A DNA stretch of 64,000 nt from Corythucha ciliata (Eukaryota > Arthropoda > Insecta > Hemiptera > Tingidae). Both the position numbers and the translations under genes were made by a program. The stretch lies in contig CM075941.1 of assembly GCA_038030265.1 (NCBI GenBank), positions 36,270,164 through 36,334,163 of the forward strand. The letters are read 5' to 3'. The notes under the pieces were generated by a model. The model was not told the origin of the DNA, did not search any database, and saw only the letters and a program-made list of their open reading frames with translations. Shown here in pieces: positions 42,961-54,564 of this stretch. How positions within the stretch are numbered: position 1 is the stretch's first letter; every line of letters starts with the position of its first letter.

Positions 42961-44025
42961 TGGTTTCCTCCCATCCCAATCTCCACATTCAGCGAGGGCT
43001 CTTCCAATTAATTTTCCAGCCTCGTCTTCCTTTAATTCTTTATATTTTTTCTTCATCGATGCTGTCAATGACACATAAAATATATGTAGTCTAGATAAAA
43101 CCTATAATAGAATAAACAAGAATTACCAATTATTATTAGGAAAAGGCGAGCATTTTTGAACGGTTTCTTGCCCCTTCTGCCATGGAGGCTGAACTGCCCA
43201 GCCAAATCCTTAGAAAGGGCCCTCTAAATAAACCCTTCCAAATGAGGTCTAGAAGAGTTCGCCTTTTAAGAAAATACGAAATTCGTTAATACATATTATA
43301 CTGGTATACATAATAACAAGCTATATTGGTGCCTATATTTGGCAACAGAAGATCCCAATACCACCTTGTTCCTCCGCATGACTTTCAAAACAGTCAACTT
43401 TCATCAAATTATTCTCTCTTATAATATTTGATAATTACAATTACTTACGTTGAGCGATGCAAAAAGTTGCTGTGGAGCGCGATCCGATGCCGTCTGTTTG
43501 ATAATTCCTCAGTTCACAAATTCAAAAAAACACACGCCGGTGAAATAGTCAAATTTCAAAGTCAAAGCAATGATAAATTGAAACTAAGTGGCCTAACGTT
43601 GTTTATCCATTATTATTATTTTCCACATGGGAAATTACCAAGAAAAGCAAAATGATCCCGCACATTGTGCTGATGGCTGGAGGGACAGAATGGAAGGTGG
43701 AATTCAATAACGGCATTTGCAGAATAAAACAGTTAAATAAATCACTGAACAAAAAAAAAAAAATCATGATCAATCGTATACTTCTGTGAAAAATAGTGAT
43801 TCAAACATGCATCAAAGATGTAAAATCTAAATGGAAATAGAATATTATATGACACTGAATATAAGTTTTACGTCAACACAAGGACAGAGCCAGTGGTGCT
43901 ATTTCGCCTATTCATTAATTACAAATTCACTATTGGTCTCACAAATGAAACGCAATTGGTCTTCGACTTTGAGTTCGATCGTTGGACAGCATTGGTTTCT
44001 CAATATTGGAAAGCTTATCATTGGT
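42961..44025. other. Inner part of the TIR element, no recognisable gene
   Basis: No supported coding region between the Penelope-like mosaic and the right CAACGTTG array. A 12-A run is near 43751-43763. Confidence 0.4.
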
Positions 44026-44029
44026 CTAC

Positions 44030-44300
44030 CTAGACCAACATTGATTCTTCAATCATTGGAAACCCAACGTTGACCTTCGCTGACCAATTTTGATTTTCCA
44101 GTCATTGTTAAATCATCATTGACCTTCACTGACCAATGTTGATTTTTCAGTCACTGGTAAACCAACATTGACTTGCGTTGACCAGCGTTGATTTTTCAAT
44201 GGTTGAAAAATCAACGTAGGTCAATGGAAATCAAGGTTGAGTTTCCAATATACAACGTATCTCAATGCAACCAACGTTGGCCAACGTTGGTCAATATTGG
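44030..44300. repeat. Subterminal CAACGTTG array, right
   Basis: Units such as ACCAACATTGA, GACCAATGTTGATTTTTCAG and CCAACGTTGG are densely repeated up to the TIR. More diverged than the left array. Confidence 0.75.
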
Positions 44301-44329
44301 TCAATATCGTTGTGCTGCTTGGTATTCAG

Positions 44330-46400
44330 TGTGAGAGGGAAGTTGTTTTTTATTAAATCATGATACAGCCACGAATAATACGCTACAAAAGGTAGGTTCG
44401 CTTTTTTTGTGGTTATCCCGACTCATAACAAATCTCCCTACCCCCACCCTTAGTAAGAATAAGGAAGTGGGTTGTTCGCGAATTCTTGCGTTAGAAGTGT
44501 ATTTATTAAATATTTATTTATTACAAAAATTATTTGGTAGCACTTCGTTGCAAGGGAATCAATTACAGAGCAATCAATTGCGAAAATAAAGGTTTTACGG
44601 ATTCCTTTCCGGGTGATAGGATTCCATCACTTTGGAAGAAAAAATGCAAGGAAACCAGACGTATTTTCAAGATCCGGGCATTGTAGCTGAGAAAGATTGA
44701 CGTCTACTCTTCATGTCTGATTAGCACTAACTGTCGCTAAATCTCACAAATTGTAAAAAAGAACAAAATGAACCCATAATGAATTTCTTAATGTTACTAA
44801 GCGATACAGTTTCGTGACGTCAAACTTTTGCGGCGTATTACGTGCTGAAATACTGCTTAGAAGAGATTTTAAAACATGAGCATTATTAAAAAAAAAAAAT
44901 ATATCGTGGAGGCTTTCTTCATCCTGTACCATACACACTCAATCAGCATCCGCTTCCCCAGCATTTTACATATTCCAATATTGATTTAGGATATCTCATC
45001 AAAATTACTCAAATGTAAATCCATATTCAATTAAGCCCGCCTCTCGCTTCCAACAGAACCCAAGAGAATGGATATGGCACTTTGAGTTAGGCAATGAACT
45101 TCATATTTGGCTCAGACCTTGGATGAACAATATTGTATTTTAATTCCTAATAATAACTTTAGGTTTCTTAAAGAATCCTCTCTTCCCTGAACAGCGATAT
45201 AATTTCCAAGATACCCTTTTAATTAAAATCCCTTTGTACAACTGTAGGAAGTTAAGTCAGAAGCATGAAATTCACAAACTGGAATGAACGTGTTGTTCTG
45301 GTTATTATTTGTATAGACTCTGAAAAAGATTCAAAGGCTGAAAAATTGAGTAATACCAATGTGATTAAAGATTGTCCTCGAAAAAAAAAAAAAAAATTTG
45401 TTTTTGCGCCCCAATAGCTTATATGTCAGCTATACAATTTCTACTGGTTTGTGAAAATTCCCCTCCAATCAGTATTCATTTGTTGTAACTTGTTAAGCTG
45501 CACGATAATGGGGGTGGATTTTGCCCTGAGATTGAACAAAAAAGCCTCTTTGCATTAATAGCATGTTAACATGAATATAAACGACATAGTGACATTCTAC
45601 CGAGCTATCTGGCAGTTGCAGGAGCACCTCCTTCCCCTCCTCCCCTTTCCACAAACAAGAAAACAGTTAGAAGCAATTGACTCCTTAAATAGGCCTCCTC
45701 CCTCTTTCAGATAGTATATAGTTGGACGGATATGCCTAGAATGGCTCCCATTTTCTCCTCTCTTTCGCTTGAAAATCTGTCCCATTTTATTTCACGTTCC
45801 CTCAAAATTTCGTCGTTCAAACGGTCATCCAGGGGGAAAATGAAATCAATAGCAATGCTATGACTGTAGCAATATGCTAATGACTTTCTCTGTACATTGT
45901 AAAATACGTATTATAGAGAACGAAGCTCTTCTATAGCGGCGTTTAATGGGTGTAGTGTGGGCAGAATATCACTGGAAAATGAAGTTAATTATATTTACAT
46001 TTAAATGGTTGTCAGAGGTCATGTTGTAGTATGTAGTACTACTACATACTTTTCCCTACTCGGTGTATGTATATAAAAGCCAAACCCACATTTTACCACA
46101 CCAGTGGAATGAAAATTAATACGCAGTGCTTAGATTCATTTTACTATATCGTTTCGGGTCCAACTTGGCAGGCTATAAACGAACCACTGAAAACATTTTG
46201 GAGAAAAATTATCTTTTGATGTTTCTTCTCAAATAAATTATACCGACGCCCCTTGATCGCCAAAGTGTTTATAAAATGCCCCGCAGAGGGGGCAACATAG
46301 GGATCGAGGTAATCATAATGTAATACGACACTTCATACTGTACTTACTAATTAATTCCATTTAAATAATACTATTTAATCCAGAGAGCATCGAAATACTT
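44330..46400. other. No recognisable feature
   Basis: No supported gene. A runs at 44889-44898 and 45380-45394. Confidence 0.45.
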
Positions 46401-46403
46401 GAC

Positions 46404-46834
46404 AATGGACCATTTTCCAACATGAAAAACCCGCTGTTTTGGCTATGGAACCTTGTAGTACGTGATATATTAATGTTTTAAAGTTAAATATTTGCCTTGA
46501 ATAAGCAACACCAATCTTGAAATCAAAGATTAAAAACTGGCTGGAAAGTGACGTCACAATATTGTAAACAATACACTACAGTACAGTAATAAATAATACA
46601 GCTCGTTGTTATGGAGCGTTTTTCAAAAATATTGAACGTTATTATGTAGCCAGTTTAATGCGCAATCCTCTTTTTACAATGTTGTGACGTCACATCCCTA
46701 TTTTTCATCTTTTCATTTTTCTGCATGGGAGTGAGGCAAAAAAAGTATTACAGTGTTTTTTCATGAACATTTCATCCTAATAACTCATTTTCCACGCATT
46801 TTTTTTTCTTCATTTTTCCGGAAAATGGTCCATT
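46404..46834. mobile_element. MITE with TIR AATGGACCATTTTCC and inner GTGACGTCAC repeats
   Basis: AATGGACCATTTTCC at 46404 is repeated in perfect reverse complement at 46820-46834. A second inverted pair, GTGACGTCACAATATTGTAA (46549) and TTTACAATGTTGTGACGTCA (46674), lies inside. Noncoding; no clear target duplication. Confidence 0.75.
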
Positions 46835-46979
46835 AACTCGTATTGTGTTTTCATATCCCGTATCGTTTCGATTTTATGAAAAAATTGATATGCGGACGGT
46901 CATTAAAACAAAAGCAACAACAAAAAACAAAATGAAACAAAAAACGGCACTAAGTACTTTCAGAAAACTTGATTGGTGG

Positions 46980-47840
46980 ATTTTGATTTTCCCCAATTCT
47001 AGCAGCGAATGAACGATTATCTCTATTAACTAGCACATGTTTTCAATTTCAGCCACGAATTAGCGATTTTCCTCAATTTCAGCAGCGAATTAAATTTAGC
47101 CATGAATCAGTGAATTTTACCGAATTACAACTTATCCTCAACTTTTTGTCCAATTCAACCGCAAACTGTGTGTAGCGATTTTTTTTTTTACTTTTAGCCA
47201 TGAAATAGCTATTTTTCTCAGTTATTTGTTTCACAACAGCCTCCAGAAACCAAAGATTTGCGTTTTCTTACTTTAGCAATGAATTAGCACTTGATACCGA
47301 GTTTAGCAGCGCATACTAAGAGCTTTTTCTCTATTTTAGTCACAGATTAGCCCTTTTTCACAATGATATCCGCGCGCTTTTAGTCAATTTCAGCCGTGAT
47401 TACGATTTTTTGTTTTACATACTAGGGAGTTATTGCATAGCCGTCTGACGCTTAACGTTTACGATTATGTGACGTCACCATAAGCGTAGCCGTTTGTGTC
47501 GGTGGAAAAAGAGTTATTGCAAAGTTCCGCTAAAATATGAACACATGGTAGGGCGTAGGTGCACTTAATTGCTTCAAATAAATTAATGAAACACCTCCTC
47601 ATATGGTCTTTAAACGTTTGTTTAACGCTTAAACTCAAAATTTGAATTTTAAGCTTATCGTGACGTCACATAAACGTTAACGTTAACCTTCAGACGGTTA
47701 TGCAATAACTCCCTTCTGTAGCCATGAAATGTTACGTTATGTTATGTTATGAATTGGTATTTTTCTCAATCCTAGGCGCGATTTGACGATTTTTTCGACT
47801 TCGGGATACGAATAAAACTCCGATACGACGCTGGCACTAT
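46980..47840 (+). repeat. ~30-bp degenerate minisatellite, block 4, interrupted by a MITE
   Basis: Units like TTTTCAATTTCAGCCACGAATTAGCGATTTTCC repeat from 46980 to 47420 and again after 47714 to about 47840. The MITE at 47425-47713 inserted into the array. Confidence 0.7.
47425..47713. mobile_element. MITE with TIR GGGAGTTATTGCATA and inner GTGACGTCAC pair
   Basis: Left end GGGAGTTATTGCATAGCCGT is matched by the right end in reverse complement with one mismatch over 24 bp (GGGAGTTATTGCATAACCGT..). GTGACGTCAC occurs near both inner ends, followed by AACGTTAACGTT-type repeats. 289 bp, noncoding. Flanks CTA and TTC do not form a clear duplication; PIF/Harbinger (GG-starting TIR, TWA site) is possible. 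Confidence 0.85.
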
Positions 47841-47849
47841 TTACATACA

Positions 47850-49845
47850 TCTCTCGTAGTCATAAGTGGTACTAATTTGGTACGGTACTGCAAGAGGTTA
47901 GTATAAATACGACGCAGCACGAACTTTTAGAAAAACGATTATTCCTTTTGACATTTGGTTGCGTCACCCAAGCTATACATGTGGCTCACCATAAGCACGT
48001 TTTTTATTTTTGAGAACCTAGAACGAGAAGCAGCTCAAATGAAATATTCCGAAAAACCTTTATATTTTTACTTTTTCCAATAATTACACAGCATCGGCAA
48101 GCTTAAATGTACTATTTTGCTTGAAAAGTGATCATAGAAACTTAAGTGTACATACATTTTTGAAGAAAGGCAGTTTACGTTTAGGCACAATCACGTCAGG
48201 ATTAAAAAAAATACTCACTGCCGGACTACAGGGCATATTTTCAACCAAAGGCGACTTAATTTTTGGAAAATTGCTCGGTAATGAGTTCACCGCCGCCACC
48301 CCATGGAGAGGATCATGAATACATGACGGTACTAAACATAGAGGTAGTAGACACGTCTGCTTAAAAATTTACGCGCTGTCCGGCTTTGTAACTTCACTCA
48401 GGCTTCGCTATTACGTAAATAAATAACGTCCCACTATCACTTGAGGCGGCGGTCTTTAAAATTTCACCAAGATTCTAGCTGGAGCGAGTGAGTGTGTGTG
48501 ACTAGCGTGGAAGCAAGATCGAGAAGAACGAGTTTATCTCTCCGCCTTCGTCAACCCACTCCCTTCTTTTTTCGCGATTTGTTTTCTCTCGCGGAACAGT
48601 GATTACATTGGTAGCTCAATAACAGCCAATTTTGAGTTTCAAAAAGAGATTAGCTAAATCAATTAAAAATGCAACAAGTTAAATTCAAAAGTTTAACACA
48701 TCGCTTAATCGATTCAACTGAAATGCTTTCTAGTTTTCCGTGTTTTTAATTATGGATAATGAGAATTGAAGAGGTGATTGTACACTCAGAACACCCCCCC
48801 AATGAGCAAGCCAAACTAATTTGAAACATGACACTCAATTGTGAAGGCTTTAACGAGGTGAAAAAAAGGAATGGAAAAAGAGAAAGAAATGAAAGTTGTG
48901 TTCCTTTGTCTTCAGAATACTACCACTAATTTCAAGAAAGTGCCCTTCACTTTTTCACGTTTTTTTTTTGTATAAATAATAAAATGGTGGGGGGGGTGAG
49001 TAAACAGTAATAAAATGTCCTACAAATAGAAGGCCGTCTCTGAGCGGGATATTAAGCGTCCACTACCGCTGTGTGGTTTTAATTACGCGTTCCACTCAGA
49101 ATACCAGAGCCAATCGAATAGGAGACAATGTAAACAGTGCAGAAATTAGACGAGATTCCCAATTTTACCTTTTAAAAAAAAGGTTGGACTGGACGGGCTG
49201 AAATTGACTTTCTTATTATCTGTTGTAAAGAAGCGCTGCACGGATTTTCTCACGGAGTCGAGATTCCAGTTTTAGGCCAGTAATTTTGTGATTAGGAGAG
49301 AAAAACTGTGATTTGCTGATGTTGTACAACTGCGTTATACAAAAAATACGTTCAGTACATTTCAGTCGTGAAACTTGTCGAAGAGAACCGAGGCATTTTC
49401 CGCAATAATTGTGTCTCTTGTAAAGGATTAAAAGGCCACGTCGTCCAAGTGGATTTTCATAATTAGGGATTTGTGCTTAATTTCAGCTTAAAGCATACAC
49501 GATTGTTTGAAATGACTCGACGAACTTTTTTCGTTCTACTTATAACGAAAGAGCTTCTTTCCCCAGCACCTAGAACCCTCCACGAAAGTGACATTTTTTG
49601 GAACTGTTACGACCATGGACTGTTGGATCATGTTGGAAGCCGGTCGCCATTACTACACACCATCTGTTATCAGGACTCACCAAACAAAAACATTGACTAT
49701 TTGATTCATGATCAGTGAGAATATGATAAGTCCCCCTCCCGTCATTTCTAGATGAATGATAGCAGTAGGCGTGCAATGGCGGAAAAACCGGCATATTTCT
49801 ACATTAAAAAAGCCTTTCTCTCTCTCTCCACTTATTCTTACCTCC
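47850..49845. other. No recognisable feature
   Basis: No supported gene or repeat in about 2 kb. Confidence 0.45.
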
Positions 49846-50202
49846 ATGGTTACGATATTAAACCATATATCACGGAAAAAAAAGCTCGGTATTCCAAGTC
49901 GCTAAAAATTACCGAGTTGAGTTTTATCGCTAACTTGTACCTTGAAAATCGGTTAAAAATTTGCATCAAAAAAACCCTCTCACGTTTTTAACGACTTCTT
50001 ACGGAGTGTGAACTGTTAGTCGTTTGGGAATCGCTTTAAATATGCCATTGAGTAACTGATATTTAAACGACTGGGAAAATAACTAAAACAAGCTACTCGA
50101 TGGAAAAAAATACTCGATTAAAAGTATGGAATTTTAAACGACTGTGTATATGACACTAACTAGTCGGTAAATTGGAAGTAATCGGTAAAGTTTTAGTGAT
50201 GA

Positions 50203-50363
50203 ATCGGTCGCGGTCAGGGGTACCAGGTTGGTTGGTAGGCAAACAAAGTTCAGTAGTTCAATTGGTTCTATCATCACTGCTCAGTTGTTGTCGTCATGGT
50301 GACATGGGGGGTCGTTCGCCCTCCAACCAGTGTAGCCTCCTTAGCAACCTGACCGCGACCGAT
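50203..50363. repeat. Perfect 16-bp inverted repeat, ATCGGTCGCGGTCAGG
   Basis: ATCGGTCGCGGTCAGG at 50203-50218 and its exact reverse complement at 50348-50363. The surrounding 49.87-50.41 kb is rich in related short motifs (ACTCGAT, AAACGACT, ATCGGTAAA) and may be an unbounded MITE; the sequence TTACGATATTAAACCAT just before it (49849) also occurs near 52.95 kb. Confidence 0.7.
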
Positions 50364-50578
50364 ACTCCTTTTTCGTCGGTTGAATTTCGGTTGTTCAAGC
50401 AAGACACTCGTTGAAAAAGGATTACTTGATGAAACATATCGAGTTGGAACCGACTGTACACGACCGACCCGTATCTTTTAGTTCTTGATAAGAAAAATTG
50501 GAGTTCCTCAATTCTGATCTGAATTAGCAATACATATGTCTTTAAAGTTATCTATAGTTTCATAGTACCTACGGGTAG

Positions 50579-50826
50579 AGAACCTTTAAAACACAGGTAC
50601 TGCAACACGGATTTCAGCGCCATATTTGGTCCCTCAGTTGTTAGGGTAAACAAAATATCATGAATGAAAAAATTGTCATCGTGACAGCAAACAAACGCGG
50701 AACGCGATCGAAATAAATCAAAAAATATTACTTGTCAATGAGATCAGGTGATAATTATAATCATGTGAGGGACCAAGCATGGCGCCGATTTCCGTGTTGC
50801 AGTACTCGTGTTTTATAGTGCCTTAC
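50579..50826. mobile_element. MITE with long TIRs and a 9-bp TSD TACGGGTAG
   Basis: Arms of ~57 bp: ACTGCAACACGGATTTCAGC on the left, ACTGCAACACGGAAATCGGC (reverse complement) on the right, both continuing GCCAT..TTGGTCCCTC. TACGGGTAG lies on both sides (50570-50578, 50827-50835). A 9-bp duplication with long TIRs points to a Mutator-like (MULE) origin. 248 bp, noncoding. Confidence 0.85.
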
Positions 50827-50839
50827 TACGGGTAGCTCT

Positions 50840-51875
50840 CATCTGTTCAGCATTCAGCAATTAAGAAATACGAGGTTCACGATTTTTCATGAACACACCC
50901 TATAATTTAAAATTTCACTTTTATAAGTTTGCGTAGATGTTTACCAGGTAATTAAGCTGGCTGATTCACGCTTGCTCCCAAAAACTATAGTGATTGTGCT
51001 AATACATTTAAACTCTCAACGATTTCTAATTTTCTAGCTGCCCTAGCCCCCCCCCCCCCCCAGTGAGCATCCTTGAAAAATGTGTCCTACACCTCAAAGG
51101 CTCGATCAAAAAACCAACTTTTGGTTTATCAAAAAAGGTTACCACAAGTCATAAACAAAGGAAGTAGATGGATTTACAAAACAGTATGGGAGGGGTTGCA
51201 GGGGTTGTTTGGTGAAAAGCCGTTCAGCTTGAGGTAGGAAACGAATATGGAAGGCACCCTTCGAGAAATGCGTAAGATGCAAAAATAATATTAAGAAATT
51301 CAAGTAATGACGAAGAGTGGAGACTCCGGCTCAAAGTCAATGCTAAGGCGCAGGTCCATATAGTCCGCAATCGCTCTTGCGTCGTTCACAGTGCACGTTA
51401 CTCGCTTAAAAGTCAGGCGTAAGTCGTTTGACTCTTGATGGAAGATTTCAGGGACGCGTGGTGGCCTGGTGGGAGAGTCAGATCTCCGCTAAAGCTTCTC
51501 ATTGGAAGTCGGATTGAGCAGTACATGGTGGTTTACCCTCAGTTCGTATTGTATTGAATTACACCTTCTTGCATTGTGTCTAAACTTCTTGAGAATTCAT
51601 TTTGCTTAAACTGCGTGACAGCGGAGTCAGCGTGCAATTCCTTTCGTCTAGGTAAGTTGTCTTTGTTTTCTTTTATGCGTGTTTGCATGAGCGTTAGACA
51701 TTAAGTGCAATTTTATGAGACAAGTCAGTCAAGTAGTGGTTATTATTGGAAGGCTAATATTTTAATAACTTAACAAGGTATCCACTCTTACCTTCAAGCA
51801 ATGCTTCAAATCTTTCCTCGCGTTTATTTAGAATGGATTACCTAAACCGCGTTAGCAGGTTGTGGTTGAGAATCT
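50840..51875. other. No recognisable feature
   Basis: A 15-base C run at 51047-51061. No supported gene. Confidence 0.4.
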
Positions 51876-51881
51876 TCTTAA

Positions 51882-52337
51882 CCTTCAACCGGGCGCGCTC
51901 CCTTTTGTAACGCTATCGGGCGCAGGGCGGTAACCTACCGCTTTCTCATTTTTTACTTGTTTTTCTCCTCAAATTGCTTCAAATCATCTTAATTAGGGTT
52001 AAAGGGTGTTTTGAGGAGATTTTTGGAAGGTAGGGGGTGATTAGGTTGGTTGTTTGGAAGATTGGTTCCAACATTTGGCTCCTGTAGTGAACAAAATAGA
52101 GTTACACTCCTGGGCGCGCAAGGGCGGTAAATTACCGCAGCCACGTCTTCATGAGCTTTAACGACAAATAAAATGGAATGAAGTCCATCGCTAGGACGAA
52201 ATGCCCCTCCTCTTAGTGCAACAGAGTATCAACGAGGAATGCATGGCCTCTTGGGCATTTTGCTGTCAATCACACGAATGGTATCACTCGTTGAAGCACT
52301 TGGCCGGTACTTTACCACCCGCGCGCCCGGATGAAGG
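51882..52337. mobile_element. piggyBac-like MITE, TIR CCTTCAWCCGGGCGCGC, TTAA TSD
   Basis: Left CCTTCAACCGGGCGCGC and right (reverse complement) CCTTCATCCGGGCGCGC, one mismatch in 17, flanked by TTAA at 51878-51881 and 52338-52341. Inside, GGGCGCG and GGCGGTAA/TTACCGC blocks recur. GC-rich ends in an AT-rich window. 456 bp, noncoding; TTAA points to piggyBac or a related superfamily. Confidence 0.85.
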
Positions 52338-52344
52338 TTAAAGT

Positions 52345-52920
52345 ATGAGGCCTAAGAGAAATTACGATAGGAAAAATTATCCTTATTAATATTAAATTTT
52401 CCTTATTATTCTCGTATTTATAAAGCATGTTTTTGTGTCTTTGTGTTTGTTTCTTGTGAATTATCACAGCGTGAGGCGGGAATGCTTTCCATCCCAGCAC
52501 GATCCTCATGACGCCTAATGCCTAGCTCTCAGTTTCCATAACTCGTCACTGAGCTGCTCCACATTTTTGGTTTTAATTTTAATTTTATTTTAAGACCAAA
52601 ACATACGATGAAGGAGGAGACTCCCATCTCCTTCTCATTTCACTGACGTTTTTCTAAATTGATTTATATATTTATTATTTTAGCAAGCCGACATTCAACG
52701 CCCGAGTGCAGAGATCCTGTCGTAGCATTTTTGTCAATCTGGAGTCATAATCTAAGTACAAACTCCAAATTCAATTATTATTCCAATTTGTACAAGGTAG
52801 TGGCCAACTGAAGAATCCCATGGGGCATGAACTGACTGAATTCGTGGCGAAAACAAAATCCCGAAGTAAAAAAGCGTATTCGTCGAGCGTAACGTCGAGT
52901 TCGGACGGACCCCCCCCCCT
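52345..52920. other. No recognisable feature
   Basis: No supported gene; a C run followed by a T run at 52910-52927. Confidence 0.4.
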
Positions 52921-52924
52921 TTTT

Positions 52925-54215
52925 TTTCCCGTGTAACAGTGTTGCGATATTAAACCATATCGTAACATTGTTACGATATTAAACCATGTACACTGAGAAA
53001 AATCCCCTTTCACAGTAATGTAAAAACATTGTTATAGCGTAATGAAATAAGAGTACCTTCGTGAACCATAAGTTGATGACTAAATAAGTATTGTATTAAT
53101 TGAAATTCATTGAAATGTCGTAGAAAAATACCATAACGTAATGCAATTACGCTGTTATTGATCCCCATAATCTTATAAGAAAATCATGATCCTTCCTTCA
53201 AGAAATTGTTCACAATGAAATAACATTATTTCATTTCACGCTGTCAGGAAAGCTGTCCGAATGAGGCAATGACGTCACTCCCTCATGATATTGGAATGAA
53301 AACTGTGGTGCTGTTACATTTCCAATTCGGGTAGAAACGCAAGCACATTGGTAAATGTCACTATGGTACATTAGGACAAGAATAACCAATTCCGTCGAGG
53401 CGTCGACAAAAAATTGCAAGATCACTTCAAAGTCTTGACGTTGTGTTTAAAAATTTAAAGAAGTGACTCTGGTTGATTAAATGAAGATTCTTGCTTCAAC
53501 GAGAATCACGAGGAATTATCAGGAAAATACTAGGTGCTCATCTATAGCGGGTGGGGTGCAGACACAGTTTTTCATCATTCTCGTTCTCGCGCCTCTCGCG
53601 GGCCTTCGCCATTCGGCCACTCGCACAGTCGTTGGCTCGTTGATTCAGTTTGAGTTCTGTTTACCGTTCCGATAATTATGGACAAGTGTACTGCTCGAGC
53701 GTTGGGGCCTTAGCCACTACATAACGACATTATGTTACAGGTAGGTCTAAAGTGGACTAAATATTTTGTTGTAGTTGTGACATTTGTATGCCATTCGATT
53801 TCATCATTTATGTTAATAAAAGGATTTGAAAAATAAGGTAATTGGAATATTTCTTATACATATTTTACTTTTTTCTGTCCTTTTCTTTTCATTTACCTAC
53901 TGTTTCGATAACGTGACAGCACAGAAAGAGCCAATAGGGGAAAAAATGAACTTCCTCATAACTTCAATTGAGGATCACGTTAATTTATTCTTCATATCCC
54001 CATATTTCTAAAGGATTCCTAATAAAGGTATGACGTCATGGTTCCTCTATGCCAATGCCTTCCAACGTGAAGGAGCATGATGAGGGATCGTGCTACTAGT
54101 TCCTAATGCAGTAAGATGCCGTAACGTGAGTCGGTTTCTATCATGAATTCCTCTTATTTCTGTTGAAAATTTCTCTCAGTGTAGTAACAGTGTTACGATA
54201 TGAAAAATTTGGTCA
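52925..54215. repeat. GTTACGATATTAAACCAT repeats flanking a TIR element
   Basis: GTAACAGTGTTGCGATATTAAACCAT, ATTGTTACGATATTAAACCAT and, after the inserted element, GTAACAGTGTTACGATATGA. The motif also occurs at 49849. Probably an older repeat into which the TA element inserted. Confidence 0.5.
52991..54181. mobile_element. Nonautonomous DNA element, TIR CACTGAGARAAAT, TA TSD
   Basis: Left CACTGAGAAAAATCC, right (reverse complement) CACTGAGAGAAATTT, flanked by TA at 52989-52990 and 54182-54183. 1191 bp; a 61-codon frame inside is not similar to any transposase I know. TA duplication and CACTG-type ends resemble Tc1/mariner-like MITEs. Confidence 0.65.
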
Positions 54216-54234
54216 TACCCTGAGAATACATTTG

Positions 54235-54560
54235 CTGTGCACTTCACACCCGTACTACGCGGGCGTTTCGGTCGATGCGCAGTTTGTCATACGCGCACCG
54301 CCGTGAACGCCAACACGAAGCCGAGTGAGCCGTGTCACAGCTCGCCGCAGCCTTATAGTGTAATGGGCAATAGCTGGATTCGAACCCAGGCCCGCTGGAT
54401 TGCGAAGCGAGCATTGTATCCATTACACCATCGAGGCGCGCTTTGGCCTCAGTTTAGTCGTCTCTATGTAGATTGTAGGCTAACGGGCTCCTCCGCCGTC
54501 TTACAGCTCAGCTTCGAGTGAAGCCGAGATATAAAACCTCCGAGTGATGCCTCGGAGAGG
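54235..54560 (-). repeat. GC-rich SINE-like block with a tRNA-like core
   Basis: On the minus strand an A box (TGGTGTAATGG) and B box (GGGTTCGAATCC) are set 35 bp apart in a sequence GAGGCGC..; the fold is poor in the anticodon and T stems. The flanks are unusually GC-rich for the window (GCGGGCGTTTCGGTCGATGC, CTCCGAGTGATGCCTCGGAG). I infer a tRNA-derived repeat. Confidence 0.5.
54372..54438 (-). tRNA. Degenerate tRNA-like core
   Basis: Anticodon loop would be TTCGCAA (anticodon CGC), but the anticodon stem CTCGC/TCCAG pairs at only three positions and the acceptor ends do not pair. It is not a functional tRNA gene. Confidence 0.35.
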
Positions 54561-54564
54561 TATA

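Larger units (their letters stand above)
41457..44322. mobile_element. DNA element with TIR CCCARGTAGCAC and CAACGTTG arrays
   Basis: Left end CCCAGGTAGCACACCAACG; right end in reverse complement CCAAGCAGCACAACG, so the ends resemble the TIR of the element at 5722-6649 (CCCAAGTAGCAC). Next to each end is a long array built on the palindrome CAACGTTG (41466-41870 and 44030-44300). The centre contains Penelope-like fragments and unrecognised sequence; no transposase is visible. The right flank begins with TA, the left flank reads CT, so the duplication is not intact or the left boundary has changed. Confidence 0.7.
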
